DNA of 64,000 nucleotides from a bacterium (GCA_017557885.1 JAFYXV010000001.1:35291-99290); one strand, 5' to 3'. Shown: positions 26,130-35,183, counted from the first letter of the stretch. The notes: a model not told the origin generated them from the sequence alone. A program made the numbers and translations.

Positions 26130-27350
26130 TTATTCGAATTCGATGGTGGAGGGCGGCTTCGGCGTGATGTCGTACAGCACTCTGTTCACGCCCGGCACTT
26201 CCGCCACGATCCTCACGGCCACTTTGCGCAAGAGCTCGTAGGGGATCTGGGCCACTTCCGCGCTCATGGCGTCGGAGGAGAGGATCGCTCTCAGGCAGAT
26301 GGCTTCCGCGAAGGTGCGGCGGCCGTCCTTCACGCCCGTAGATTTGAAGCCCGGGCAGACCGCGAAGTACTGCCAGATCTGCTTGTCCAAGCCGGCGGCC
26401 TTGATCTCTTCCCGCCAGATGGCGTCGGCTTCCCTGACGGCGGTGAGTTTTTCCCTGGTGATGGCGCCCACGACTCTCACGCCCAATCCCGGGCCCGGGA
26501 AGGGCTGGCGCCAGACCTGATCCTCAGGCAGTCCCAACGCGGTGCCCACGCCGCGCACTTCGTCCTTGAAGAGCCACTTGATGGGTTCCAAAAGCTTGAA
26601 GTCCACGTCCTCGGGAAGTCCGCCCACGTTGTGGTGGGATTTCACCATGCCTTTCTTGGAGAAGCTTTCTATAATGTCGGGATAGATGGTGCCCTGGAGG
26701 AGGAAGTCCATCTTGCCGAGCTTGGCTGATTCTTCCTCAAAGACTCTGATGAACTCTTCGCCGATGATCTTCCTTTTCTTCTCGGGATCCTCCACGCCGG
26801 CCAGCTTGGTCAAAAAGCGCTCCCTGGCGTCGATCATGATGAGGTTCATGTTGAAGGTCTGCTTGAAGATCTTTTCAATGCTTTCCGGCTCGTTTTTGCG
26901 CATGAGGCCGTGATCAACGAAGACGCAGGTCAGCTGGTCGCCCACGGCTCTGTGGACCAGCGCGGCGCATACGGAGCTGTCCACGCCGCCGGAGAGGGCG
27001 CACAAAACCTTTTTGTCGCCGACTTCCTTCCTGATCTCCTCCACGGCGTTCTCGATGAAGGCCTCCACGGTCCAGTCGCACTTGAATCCGCAGCTGGCGA
27101 TGAAAGCGCTGAATTCTTCGCCGGATCTCAGGTTTCCTTGCAGAAGGACGGGGACGTTGTAGCTGTTCAGGATCGAGGTGTCGCATTCCGACTCGTCGTC
27201 GCCGATGGCGATGATGGCCTTGGGGGCGAGGGAGGGAGTCAGTTTTTCCACCGGCAAAACTTCGCAGTAAACTTTGGCGGAACGGGCTTGTTTCGCGACT
27301 TTCTGATTGTTGTGGGCGCCGAAATCGGCGATCAAAAGAAGTTCTTTCAT
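26130..27350 (-). CDS. guaA: GMP synthase with degenerate, non-catalytic glutaminase domain
   Basis: A 406-residue GMP synthetase making GMP from XMP, ATP and an ammonia donor. The ATP pyrophosphatase half is complete: PP-loop SGGVDSS (120-126), [44 protein letters not shown], and the C-terminal dimerisation domain ending KPPSTIEFE. The N-terminal amidotransferase domain, about 200 residues in usual GuaA, is cut to about 95. Its first strands remain ([19 protein letters not shown]), but the nucleophile-elbow Cys and the His-Glu pair are absent. The N-terminus still aligns with the family start, so an internal loss is likelier than a wrong start. It probably uses free ammonia or a separate glutaminase subunit. 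Confidence 0.93.
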   Translation of the reverse strand: MKELLLIADFGAHNNQKVAKQARSAKVYCEVLPVEKLTPSLAPKAIIAIGDDESECDTSILNSYNVPVLLQGNLRSGEEFSAFIASCGFKCDWTVEAFIENAVEEIRKEVGDKKVLCALSGGVDSSVCAALVHRAVGDQLTCVFVDHGLMRKNEPESIEKIFKQTFNMNLIMIDARERFLTKLAGVEDPEKKRKIIGEEFIRVFEEESAKLGKMDFLLQGTIYPDIIESFSKKGMVKSHHNVGGLPEDVDFKLLEPIKWLFKDEVRGVGTALGLPEDQVWRQPFPGPGLGVRVVGAITREKLTAVREADAIWREEIKAAGLDKQIWQYFAVCPGFKSTGVKDGRRTFAEAICLRAILSSDAMSAEVAQIPYELLRKVAVRIVAEVPGVNRVLYDITPKPPSTIEFE

Positions 27351-27364
27351 AATATCTTCGGTTG

Positions 27365-27393
27365 AGGTTAAGTTAACGAGAAAATTGTGTCAA
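27365..27393 (-). promoter_or_regulatory. Possible guaA promoter
   Basis: Minus-strand TTGACA (27393-27388), a perfect -35, is followed after 17 bases by a weak -10, TAACCT (27370-27365). The leader would be only about 10 bases, so the -10 is uncertain. Confidence 0.4.
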
Positions 27394-27475
27394 AAAATTC
27401 ATTCAATTTCAAGGGGAGGGGAGAGCCGGCCGGCTGGTCGCCGAAAAAGCGATTAAAGCCGCCGCAAGGTTTTTT

Positions 27476-27484
27476 TGCTAAAAT
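27476..27484 (+). promoter_or_regulatory. Extended -10 promoter upstream of cdaA
   Basis: TGCTAAAAT preceded by a T-run, about 30 bases before the cdaA ATG. No -35 is visible. Confidence 0.55.
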
Positions 27485-27514
27485 AACAATAGTGAGTAAA
27501 ACGAATTTTAAATT

Positions 27515-28300
27515 ATGATCGGTGAAGCACATTTGTTGACCTTGGCTCAGATGCGCAGGATCCTTGCCATTCTGCAGCCCGGAAAGTGGGATATCGTGGA
27601 GATCCTTATCATGGCCACGGTCTTCTACCTTATCATTTCCTTCGTCTCCAGGACGCGCACGGTCTCTTTGCTGAAGGGGCTTTGCGTGCTGGCTTTGGTT
27701 TACATTCTGGCCAACCTGCTTCCCCTGATGACCATCCGGACGCTCATCTCCGAACTTTTGCCCTCCATCGTTCTGTGCATCGTGATCATCTTCGCGCCTG
27801 AAATGCGCCGCGGTTTGACGGAACTGGGCAAAAACACGACCTTCAAGCGCCAGAAACAGACGAACGCGCCCGTGAGGGAGATCTACAACGCCGTCATCGC
27901 TCTTTCCGAGCAGAAATGCGGGGCCCTCATAGCCATTGAGCGGCACGTCGGCCTCCACGGCTACGTGGCGCCCTCCGGGGTGGTCATTGACGCGGACGTT
28001 TCCACGCCCCTTTTAAGAAACATTTTCTTCCCCAAGTCGCCCCTTCACGACGGGGCGGTCCTTGTCATCGGCCGCAAGATCCACGCCGCGGCCTGCCACG
28101 TTCCCTTGTCCACCAAGGAGCTGGCCCAGCTGATGGGCACCAGGCACTGCGCGGGCTTGGGCTTGAGCGAGGAGACGGACGCGCTGGTCATCTGCGTCAG
28201 CGAGGAGACCGGGCGCATTTCCCTTTTCGAGGACGGCCGCTGGGACAAGGACGTTCAGCCTTCCGCTCTTCTGCAGCGCCTTTTGGAAGCTTACGCATAA
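27515..28300 (+). CDS. cdaA: Diadenylate cyclase CdaA
   Basis: A 261-residue membrane enzyme that makes cyclic di-AMP from two ATP, a messenger for potassium and wall homeostasis. Three hydrophobic helices (about residues 28-95) anchor it, followed by the DAC domain with IYNAVIALSEQKCGALIAIER, the DGA motif (179-181, SPLHDGAVLV) and the second ATP motif at 210-212. That motif reads RHC instead of the usual RHR. The usual partner genes ybbR/cdaR and glmM do not follow; instead it heads a tight run with a sugar transferase, a PDZ lipoprotein, coaX and an ABC importer. No strong ribosome site is seen. Confidence 0.93.
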   Translation: MIGEAHLLTLAQMRRILAILQPGKWDIVEILIMATVFYLIISFVSRTRTVSLLKGLCVLALVYILANLLPLMTIRTLISELLPSIVLCIVIIFAPEMRRGLTELGKNTTFKRQKQTNAPVREIYNAVIALSEQKCGALIAIERHVGLHGYVAPSGVVIDADVSTPLLRNIFFPKSPLHDGAVLVIGRKIHAAACHVPLSTKELAQLMGTRHCAGLGLSEETDALVICVSEETGRISLFEDGRWDKDVQPSALLQRLLEAYA

Positions 28301-28306
28301 AGTTAA

Positions 28307-29722
28307 ATGCTCTACGCCAGACAATACTCTTATCTCAGGCTCATGATGTGGTGCGACGCTTTCTGCGCCGCTTTGGGTCTTGCTTTGGCCTACGCTCTCA
28401 GATACGTCCTGGCCATCTGGTATTCCGCCAACATGTCGGGGCTCCCGACCTGGTTCCCCTCCATGCTTCCCTACGAGGAGGGTTTCCTTTTCCGGGAGAT
28501 ACTGTGGACGCTGCCGGCGGTCATGCTGACCTGGCCTCTGGTCCTGGGCCACTGGGGCCTTTACGATCCGGAGACCCAGCATGATCACAAGGCCCGGAGG
28601 ATCCTGCTTCTCCAGGGCTCTCTGGTCAGCACGGTCACCCTTGTCACCCTCATTTTCGTTTTCAAGCTGGAGGGCGCGGCCCGTATTGTAATCATAGGCA
28701 CCGGGTTCCTGACCGCCGGCCTTCTGGAGCTGAAGGAGCTGTTCTTGAAGCGCCACCGTATCTTTTCCGAACGGCAGGACGATTTTCATCTTCTTATCCT
28801 GAGAAAAGGCGAGGAGAGCGAAGGGGAGAGGAAGATCCTGGAGCGTTACGGAGAATGGGGCGCCAGGCAGGTCTGCGTGCTTTCGCTGGACAGCCTTGAC
28901 GAGGAAAAGATCAACAAGGCGCTCATCGACGGCAAGGTGGACGAGATCGCCTGCTTCTGCCCCCTGGAGGATCTTTTCCGCTTCTGGCCGCTCATAGAGG
29001 CCGGCGGACGCATGGGGCTGCAGACCGTTTGCTATTTCCCGACCGACAAAGGGTTCCAAAGAGTCAGCGTTTCGGAAAAGAACGGCCTTTGCGCCGTCTC
29101 CCTTAACAAGAACTCCATCGACCTGGGCGCCCTGACGCTGAAACTTTTGGCTGACAAAGTCCTGGCGTTGCTGTTTCTTGTCATCTTGTCTCCGCTTTTC
29201 CTTGTCATAGCGATATTGGTGAAGCAAAGCAGCCCCGGGCCTGTCTTCTGGCGCCAGACGAGAGTCGGCCGCAACGGGCATCTTTTCACCATGTTCAAAT
29301 TCCGCTCCATGGTGGCGGACGCCGAGGAGCGCAAGGAGGAGCTTTTGGGAAAGAACGAAGTGGACGGCTGGGCTTTCAAGATGGAAAATGATCCCAGGGT
29401 GACTTCCGTGGGGCGCTTCCTCAGGCGTTATTCCCTGGACGAGCTTCCCCAGCTTTGGAACGTTTTGCTTTCCGACATGAGCCTGGTGGGCCCCCGGCCC
29501 TCTCTGCCAGAGGAGGTGGAGCGTTTCGCTCCCGGCGAAAGGCGCCGCCTTTCCATGAAGCCCGGCATGACCGGCCTCTGGCAGGTCAGCGGCCGTCACA
29601 CGCTGCCCATAGAGCGCTGGATACAGCTGGATCTGGAATACGTTGACAACTGGAACATCTGGCTGGACTGCCGGATCCTTTTTATGACGATAGCCGCGGT
29701 CTTCCGCGGGGAGGGACGCTGA
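28307..29722 (+). CDS. Polyprenyl-phosphate sugar phosphotransferase (WbaP/PglC superfamily)
   Basis: A 471-residue membrane protein that should start glycan assembly by moving a sugar-phosphate to undecaprenyl phosphate. The N-terminal half has about four to five membrane helices and a Rossmann-like degenerate domain. The C-terminal catalytic part begins with a membrane hairpin (LALLFLVILSPLFLVIAILV) and has the family motifs SPGPVFWRQTRVGRNG, FKFRSMVADAE, LRRYSLDELPQLWNVL, SLVGPRP and KPGMTGLWQVSGR. The sugar is unknown. It lies 6 bases after cdaA, suggesting joint control of envelope processes. No glycosyltransferase cluster is nearby. Confidence 0.92.
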   Translation: MLYARQYSYLRLMMWCDAFCAALGLALAYALRYVLAIWYSANMSGLPTWFPSMLPYEEGFLFREILWTLPAVMLTWPLVLGHWGLYDPETQHDHKARRILLLQGSLVSTVTLVTLIFVFKLEGAARIVIIGTGFLTAGLLELKELFLKRHRIFSERQDDFHLLILRKGEESEGERKILERYGEWGARQVCVLSLDSLDEEKINKALIDGKVDEIACFCPLEDLFRFWPLIEAGGRMGLQTVCYFPTDKGFQRVSVSEKNGLCAVSLNKNSIDLGALTLKLLADKVLALLFLVILSPLFLVIAILVKQSSPGPVFWRQTRVGRNGHLFTMFKFRSMVADAEERKEELLGKNEVDGWAFKMENDPRVTSVGRFLRRYSLDELPQLWNVLLSDMSLVGPRPSLPEEVERFAPGERRRLSMKPGMTGLWQVSGRHTLPIERWIQLDLEYVDNWNIWLDCRILFMTIAAVFRGEGR

Positions 29723-29726
29723 AGTT

Positions 29727-30110
29727 ATGCGAAAAGTTTTTTTCCTTCTGGCTTTGTTTTTTCTTTTCGGCTGCGCCTCCGAGCAGGAAGCCGTGAATTA
29801 CAACACCGTTTACATGGACCGCTGCCTTTCGACAGGCATGATGGCGGTGGGGCTTGACGATGACATCAGGGCCGACACCGGGCTGCCGGCGCTGGACGGC
29901 ATGTACATCGCCAACGTGGAGCCCCGCTCCGCGGCCGCTTCCGCTCATCTTAAGACCGGCGACGTGCTGCTGCAGGTCGGCGAGATGGAGGTTTACGACA
30001 AGGAATCCTTCGCCAAGGCTTTTTTGGAACTGGAAGGCAAAAAGCGCGCGACCGTCAAGGTCTGGCGGAAGGGCGCTCTTTTTAATTTTGAACTGCCCCT
30101 GACTTTCTGA
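29727..30110 (+). CDS. PDZ-domain lipoprotein
   Basis: A 127-residue lipoprotein with lipobox LFGC (Cys16) and one PDZ domain (about residues 48-125) recognisable by YIANVEPRSAAASAHLKTGDVLLQVGE. PDZ domains bind C-terminal peptides, usually within proteases or their adaptors, but no protease domain is present. Starts 4 bases after the transferase stop; the stop shares bases with the coaX start (TGATG). It may be a target-recognition adaptor in the envelope. Confidence 0.82.
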   Translation: MRKVFFLLALFFLFGCASEQEAVNYNTVYMDRCLSTGMMAVGLDDDIRADTGLPALDGMYIANVEPRSAAASAHLKTGDVLLQVGEMEVYDKESFAKAFLELEGKKRATVKVWRKGALFNFELPLTF

Positions 30111-30901
30111 TGACGCCTCTTCTCGTTATAGACATCGGCAACACCAGGACCGCCTGCGGCCTTTTCGCCGACGGAAAGATCGCGGCTCTGACGCATTTTG
30201 AGCGCTTTTCCCAAAGAGAACTCAAGGCTTTTCTGAAAGGGAAGGAATATTACGGCTGCGTTTTCGCCTCCGTGGTCCCTGCGGCGAGCGACAGTTTCAA
30301 TTGTTTTTGGTGCAGGCGGGGGCGCGGCCCCCTTTGCCGCCTGAACTGGACGATCGTCTCCAAGGCTCTTAAAAACAAGATCAAAGTTTTCGGCAGTCAG
30401 CCCGGCGACGACCGGGCCGCCAACGCTTACCTTTTGCACAAGCTTGGCAATTTTCCGGCCGTGAGCGTGGACGCCGGCACAGCCCTGACGACCGAAGTGC
30501 TGGACGGCAAAGGCGTCTTTTTAGGCGGGCTTATAGCGCCCGGAGCCTTTTTGCAGCGCGAGAGTCTCAGCGGCCGCACGGCGCAGCTCAAGGGCCTTGC
30601 GAAAGGCAAGCCCGCTCTGATAGGCTCTTCTTCCGAAACGGCCATCTCCGCCGGCGTGGAGGGACTTTTGACCATGGGGCTCACGAGCTGGCTGGCCGAA
30701 GTGGAAAAAGAGGTCTTGGGAGAGAGTTTCAAGAGCATTGTTTTCACCGGCGGCGGAGCGGAGCTTTATTTTAAGGAAGCGAAAAAGCTTTTCAAGCCGG
30801 TCGTCTTCGATCCGCTTTTCACCTTGAAGGCGCTGGCTCTCTCCTTCTTTGACGAGGACATGAGAAAGCTTTATTCCAAACTACAAAAAGTGGTTTTTTA
30901 A
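30110..30901 (+). CDS. coaX: Type III pantothenate kinase
   Basis: A 263-residue kinase that phosphorylates pantothenate, the first step from vitamin B5 to CoA. The ASKHA fold is shown by DIGNTRTACGLF at the N-terminus, PGDDRAANA (usually G-x-DR), VDAGTALTTEV and GGLIAPGAFLQRESL, then FTGGGAELY near the end. A short Cys/Arg stretch (NCFWCRRGRG) is unusual for the family. Type III kinases are not feedback-inhibited by CoA. Together with panB at 18.5 kb it indicates pantothenate use. It overlaps the PDZ gene by one base. Confidence 0.92.
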   Translation: MTPLLVIDIGNTRTACGLFADGKIAALTHFERFSQRELKAFLKGKEYYGCVFASVVPAASDSFNCFWCRRGRGPLCRLNWTIVSKALKNKIKVFGSQPGDDRAANAYLLHKLGNFPAVSVDAGTALTTEVLDGKGVFLGGLIAPGAFLQRESLSGRTAQLKGLAKGKPALIGSSSETAISAGVEGLLTMGLTSWLAEVEKEVLGESFKSIVFTGGGAELYFKEAKKLFKPVVFDPLFTLKALALSFFDEDMRKLYSKLQKVVF

Positions 30902-30902
30902 C

Positions 30903-31967
30903 GTGCGTCTGACTATTGAAAATATTTCCAAGAGCTACGGCGGCCAGAAGGTCCTGGAGGATCTCAGTTTCACCGTGGAGGAGGGGGAGCTCTTCTTCCT
31001 CATCGGCTCCTCCGGCTGCGGGAAATCCACGCTGCTCCGCATTATCTCGGGCCTTCTGGCTCCCGACCGGGGCAGGATCTTTTTCGATTCCCGGGACGTG
31101 ACCTCCCTTCCGGCGGAAAAAAGAGGCTTGGGTCTGGTCTTCCAGAATTACGCCCTCTGGCCCCACATGACGGTCTGGGAGAACGTGGCCTTCGGCTTGG
31201 AGACCAGGGGCGAGAAAAGCTCACTGATAAAGGAAAAAGTCGCCAGGATCCTTGGGGAAGTCAGGCTGGTCGGCTTGGAAAAACGCTACCCCGCGGAGCT
31301 CTCCGGCGGCCAGCAGCAAAGGGTGGCCCTGGCCAGGGCGCTCGTCATAGAGCCGCCTCTGGTGCTTCTGGACGAGCCGCTGAGCAACCTGGACGCCGGC
31401 TTGAGGCTTGAGATGAGAGGGGAGCTGCGCCGGATACACAGGAATCTTGGCGTCACCATGATCTACGTCACCCACGACCAGAAGGAAGCCCTTTCTCTGG
31501 CGGACCGCATGGCACTTTTGCACAACGGAAAACTGGAGCAGGCGGGCGCGCCTTTGGAACTTTACAAGCTCCCCCGCAGCAGCTACGCGGCCTCCTTCCT
31601 GGGAGAGACCAATCTGCTGGAAGGGACCTTCAGGACGGAAACGGCGGAGGGCTGGATAGTCGAAACCCCCTGGGGCGAGGCGAAGCTGCCTTCGGACCAT
31701 GTTTTCGGCGCGCGGGAAAACGGGGAGGCGATCATAAGCCTGAGGCCTGAGAACCTTAGTTTCCAAGGCCCCGGGGACGCTCCCTGCTTCGAGGCGGAGA
31801 TAGTGGAGAACAATTTTTTGGGAGACATCACCCAGCTGGTGGTGCGGGCTTTCGGGAGAGATCTGACAGTGGAGACTGTTTCCGGAGCCGACCGTCTCAA
31901 GGTTGGGAGCAAGGCGCGGCTGTGGCCAAAGGAGTCTGAACTGACGGCCTACCAAAGAGAGGACTAG
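30903..31967 (+). CDS. ABC transporter ATP-binding protein, iron(III)/polyamine-type
   Basis: A 354-residue importer ATPase with GSSGCGKST (Walker A), LVFQNYALWPHMTV (Q-loop), LSGGQQQRVALARAL (signature), VLLDEPLSNLD (Walker B) and VTHDQKEAL (switch His). The C-terminal 120 residues form a TOBE regulatory domain (SLRPENLSF). Sequence style fits the PotA/FbpC/AfuC group. The start is a GTG one base after the coaX stop, and the permease ATG follows its stop directly, so both importer parts are co-translated. No substrate-binding protein gene is adjacent, so the cargo is not known; ferric iron or spermidine-type solutes are family guesses. Confidence 0.92.
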   Translation: MRLTIENISKSYGGQKVLEDLSFTVEEGELFFLIGSSGCGKSTLLRIISGLLAPDRGRIFFDSRDVTSLPAEKRGLGLVFQNYALWPHMTVWENVAFGLETRGEKSSLIKEKVARILGEVRLVGLEKRYPAELSGGQQQRVALARALVIEPPLVLLDEPLSNLDAGLRLEMRGELRRIHRNLGVTMIYVTHDQKEALSLADRMALLHNGKLEQAGAPLELYKLPRSSYAASFLGETNLLEGTFRTETAEGWIVETPWGEAKLPSDHVFGARENGEAIISLRPENLSFQGPGDAPCFEAEIVENNFLGDITQLVVRAFGRDLTVETVSGADRLKVGSKARLWPKESELTAYQRED

Positions 31968-33674
31968 ATGTTCAGGAACTTTTGCCAGCGTTTCGGAACA
32001 GCGGTCTTCTTTCTTTCCGTGGCGCTTTTTTTCTTTTTCTTTCTTGCGCTGCCCCTTGGCAAGATCATTTTATCCTCTTTTTGGGAAAACGGCGATTTTA
32101 CCTGGGCTTATTTTCTGGCGGTCTTCAAGAACCAGGGGATAAGGGAATCCTTCCTCAACAGCCTTCTCATAGGCCTTTTCGTCACTGTCCTCACGACTTT
32201 TTTGAGCCTGCCTCTGGCTTATTTTTTCGTCTGGCTCGATTTTCCTTTGAAAAGATTGTTCCAGGGGCTGATCCTTCTGCCCATGGTCATGCCTCCCTTC
32301 GTGGGCGCCCTGGGAATGCGCTATCTCTTCGCCCGCTGCGGCTCTTTTAACATATTGCTCTCCGATCTTGGCCTTCCCGCCGTGGATTTTTTGGGGAGCG
32401 GCGGCATGGCGGGGGTGGTGCTTTTGGAAGCGCTGCATCTTTACCCCATCATGTATCTCAACGTCACCGCTTCGCTGGCCTCCCTGGACGAGTCCTTGAT
32501 CGAGGCCGCCAAAATGACCGGAGCGGGGGCTTTCACGATCTGGCGGAGGATCATACTGCCGCTCTTTCTGCCCGGTTATTTCGCCGGGGCCATCATCGTT
32601 TTCATCTGGGCCTTCACTGACCTTGGCACGCCGCTGGTCTTCGAATTCCGCAATTGTCTGGCGGTGAACGTATTCGACAGGGTGACGGACATACACTCCA
32701 ACGCCGTGGGCTACGTCCTGGTGCTTTTTATGCTGGCGGCCAGCTGCGTGTTTTTCCTTTTGAGCAAGAGCCTCTCCAAGGGCGTTAAGGTCGTCTCCAC
32801 TTCCAAGGGAATACAAAGTTCCTCTCTGAAAAAAGTTTCCCCATCCGCTTTGTGCGCGGTTTACGCTTTCCTTTTTGTCACTTCCTTTCTGGCTCTTCTG
32901 CCCCACGTCAGCGTGATGCTGGTGGCTTTTTCCGACAAATGGTTCATGACCGTCCTCCCGGAAAGCTACACTCTTCGTCATTTCACCGGGGCTTTCACCC
33001 ACAAACTGGCGGTCTCCGGCATCAGGAATTCTCTTTTCCTCAGTTCCTTCGCCACTTTGCTGGACATTTTTCTGGGCTTGACCATAGGATATCTCCTGGC
33101 CAGGAAGAAAGGCCTCTGGCGGGAGGCGCTGGACGTTATGGTCATGCTGCCCCTGGCCATTCCCGGCATTGTGCTGGCCTTCGGCTACGTTTCCCTTTTC
33201 GCCGGCAAAAACCTGCCGCTTCTGACCCTTGATCCCCTGAAGGATCCCACCGCCCTTCTCATAATCTGCTACAGCATCCGCAGGCTTCCCTATATAGTGC
33301 GCTCCGTTTATGCCGGATTCCAGCACATAGGCGAGAGCATGGAGGAGGCCGGCAGGAGCCTGGGCGCCGGCTTCTCCCGCGTCCTTCGCACCATCACCCT
33401 GCCGCTGCTTTCCTCCCACATTTTGGCCGGAGCCATCCTGACCTTCGCTTTCTGCATGTTCGAAGTGGGCGCCACGATCCTTCTGGCGGCCAGGGAATGG
33501 GACTATCCTATCGCCAAGACTATCTACGCCCTCAACATGCGCCTGGGGGACGGCCCCTGCATCGCCTCCGCCATGGGCGTCATCGGCATGGTCCTTCTGG
33601 GCTCCTGCCTTGCCGTGACCTCCGCGCTGCTGGGGCGCAAAATGGGAGAGCTTTTCCGGGGCTCGTCCTCCTGA
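31968..33674 (+). CDS. ABC transporter permease, two fused halves (FbpB type)
   Basis: A 568-residue permease with about 12 membrane helices, built of two similar halves. Each has an EAA loop that contacts the ATPase: EAAKMTGAGAFTIWRRIILP in the first and EAGRSLGAGFSRVLRTITLP in the second. Such fused permeases are common for ferric-iron (FbpB/AfuB) and thiamine importers. It directly abuts the ATPase gene. A solute-binding protein is missing on both sides. A promoter follows right after the stop. Confidence 0.92.
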   Translation: MFRNFCQRFGTAVFFLSVALFFFFFLALPLGKIILSSFWENGDFTWAYFLAVFKNQGIRESFLNSLLIGLFVTVLTTFLSLPLAYFFVWLDFPLKRLFQGLILLPMVMPPFVGALGMRYLFARCGSFNILLSDLGLPAVDFLGSGGMAGVVLLEALHLYPIMYLNVTASLASLDESLIEAAKMTGAGAFTIWRRIILPLFLPGYFAGAIIVFIWAFTDLGTPLVFEFRNCLAVNVFDRVTDIHSNAVGYVLVLFMLAASCVFFLLSKSLSKGVKVVSTSKGIQSSSLKKVSPSALCAVYAFLFVTSFLALLPHVSVMLVAFSDKWFMTVLPESYTLRHFTGAFTHKLAVSGIRNSLFLSSFATLLDIFLGLTIGYLLARKKGLWREALDVMVMLPLAIPGIVLAFGYVSLFAGKNLPLLTLDPLKDPTALLIICYSIRRLPYIVRSVYAGFQHIGESMEEAGRSLGAGFSRVLRTITLPLLSSHILAGAILTFAFCMFEVGATILLAAREWDYPIAKTIYALNMRLGDGPCIASAMGVIGMVLLGSCLAVTSALLGRKMGELFRGSSS

Positions 33675-33692
33675 AAAGTTTTGCGTTAAATT

Positions 33693-33703
33693 TATGTTAA
33701 AAT
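33693..33703 (+). promoter_or_regulatory. Extended -10 promoter upstream of lipoprotein cluster
   Basis: TATGTTAAAAT with GTAAAG after it, 40 bases before the first of three lipoprotein genes. The same TATGnTAAAATGTAAAG string is found before the glycyl radical enzyme gene on the other strand. Confidence 0.6.
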
Positions 33704-33743
33704 GTAAAGTAACCGAATTAAATAAATAAATTGGAGAAAAAAC

Positions 33744-34490
33744 ATGAAAAAAATCTTGACGCTTGCGTTGTGCATCGCCTTTGTTTTGGCCGGCTGCAAG
33801 AAAGCCGCCGATAAATCGCCGGCTTCCGAGGAAGAGAAGCAGGCCCAGGCCGCGCAGCAGGCGATGATGGATCAGATGAACGATCCCGATTTTCAGGCTA
33901 TGCAGAAAATCGCGATGGGCGCTATCGAAGACGAAGACTGGCAGGGAGCGCTTGCCAAGATCGACGAGCTTATTCCGAAATTTGAGGAAAATTCCAAGAA
34001 ATGGCAGGCCGCCGTCAGCATGAAATTCACTTTCCTGCTGTTTTTGAGAAAAATAGACGAAGCCAAGCAGATAGCGGAGGCCATTCCTCCCATCCAGGAA
34101 CAGATCGAAAAGGAAAAAGATTTCTACAGCGAGTGCAACCTCACCCTTTTGGAAGCCGCCACTTTCATGGGCCTGGGCAAGACCGAAAAAGGCGAAGCGC
34201 TGCTGGACAAAGTGATCGAAAACGAAGAGAATCCAACTATTGCCAGACAGAAATCCCTTGCCACCAAAGCCATGCTCGCCCTCAGGGTAAAAGGCGATAC
34301 GGAAGGCTTCATCGAATTGACCGGTAAAGCTGTGGAACTTGACCCGGAAAGCGATCTGTCCAAACAGCTGACCGCCCAGCTTGAAATGTTCAAGAACATG
34401 CTGGAAGAAAGCAAGCAGGAACAGGAAGCCGAGACCGCGCAGGAAGAGTCCCAGGAAGAGGAAGAAGCCATCAAAGAGCCCGTTGAATAA
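33744..34490 (+). CDS. TPR-like lipoprotein
   Basis: A 248-residue lipoprotein, lipobox LAGC (Cys18). After an acidic/Gln-rich stretch come helical repeats (DWQGALAKIDELIPKFEENSKKWQ, ATFMGLGKTEKGEALLDKVI, GDTEGFIELTGKAVELDPES) of TPR type and an extremely acidic C-terminus rich in Glu. It resembles the next two genes in plan and probably forms part of an envelope assembly. A GGAG ribosome site precedes the ATG. Function unknown. Confidence 0.8.
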   Translation: MKKILTLALCIAFVLAGCKKAADKSPASEEEKQAQAAQQAMMDQMNDPDFQAMQKIAMGAIEDEDWQGALAKIDELIPKFEENSKKWQAAVSMKFTFLLFLRKIDEAKQIAEAIPPIQEQIEKEKDFYSECNLTLLEAATFMGLGKTEKGEALLDKVIENEENPTIARQKSLATKAMLALRVKGDTEGFIELTGKAVELDPESDLSKQLTAQLEMFKNMLEESKQEQEAETAQEESQEEEEAIKEPVE

Positions 34491-34496
34491 AAACGA

Positions 34497-35183
34497 ATGA
34501 ATAAGTTCCTAATTATCGCAGTTTGCCTGCTGTTCGTTTTAACCGGCTGCAACAAGAGCCCCGATCAGAAGCTGCGATCCGACGCAGGCTCGTACGAGAG
34601 CGAGATGCAAGTCGGCCTGGAGATCAACCAGGCTATGAAAGAAGCCCTTGAAACGGACGATTTCAAGACCTTCAACGGCAAACTGGACGCTTTGATGGAG
34701 AAACATTCCTCCAACGCCAGCATAAAGGCGTCCGTTTACGGAGCCAAATTCATGGCGCTCCTTTTCGACGAAGATCTCGACGGCCTGAAGAAAATGATCG
34801 AAGAAATGGACGATCCGGAGTTTAGGGAGGAATATGAAAAATACATGGGCGACGAGCATCCCGGAGGCACGATCAAGCTGACCAAAGCGCAGTTCTGTTA
34901 CAGTTTCGGCCTGGAAGAACGGGGAGACGCCATCGTGAACGATATCGTTCAAAATGAAGAGAGCAAGGCCGTTAAGCAGATGGCGCTGATCATGTCTGGC
35001 AGAAAATACTACGTCAAAAAAGACGTCGAGAATTTCAAAAAGACCATCGAGGCCGCCATCGCCATAGACCCCACCAACATGATCGGCCGGGCTTTCTCAC
35101 AGGAAATGGACATCGTTATCCAGAAAATGATGTCCGAGGACGGGACGGAAGGAGCGGAAGAGGCCTTTGAAGTCTCGGAATAA
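34497..35183 (+). CDS. Helical lipoprotein, unknown function
   Basis: A 228-residue lipoprotein, lipobox LTGC (Cys18), all-helical by composition, with repeat-like segments (SIKASVYGAKFMALLFDEDLDG and KKTIEAAIAIDPTNMIG) that fit degenerate TPRs. It starts 6 bases after the preceding gene and is clearly related in layout to it. The acidic C-terminus is shared with the neighbour. No enzymatic motif is visible. Confidence 0.75.
   Translation: MNKFLIIAVCLLFVLTGCNKSPDQKLRSDAGSYESEMQVGLEINQAMKEALETDDFKTFNGKLDALMEKHSSNASIKASVYGAKFMALLFDEDLDGLKKMIEEMDDPEFREEYEKYMGDEHPGGTIKLTKAQFCYSFGLEERGDAIVNDIVQNEESKAVKQMALIMSGRKYYVKKDVENFKKTIEAAIAIDPTNMIGRAFSQEMDIVIQKMMSEDGTEGAEEAFEVSE

Noticed and set aside
26130..27350. 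guaA as a pseudogene
   Set aside because: All synthetase motifs and the full C-terminus are intact with no stop or frameshift; only the glutaminase part is reduced.
27424..27435. 12-bp palindrome AGCCGGCCGGCT before guaA
   Set aside because: It is perfect but short and GC-rich, likely by chance in this sequence, and not placed at either promoter.
28013..29599. Long minus-strand frame opposite the sugar transferase gene
   Set aside because: Low-complexity antisense translation; the plus strand encodes a complete transferase.
32070..33419. Long minus-strand frame across the ABC permease gene
   Set aside because: Composition (Gln, His and Lys-rich without pattern) is that of an antisense shadow, and the permease on the plus strand is certain.
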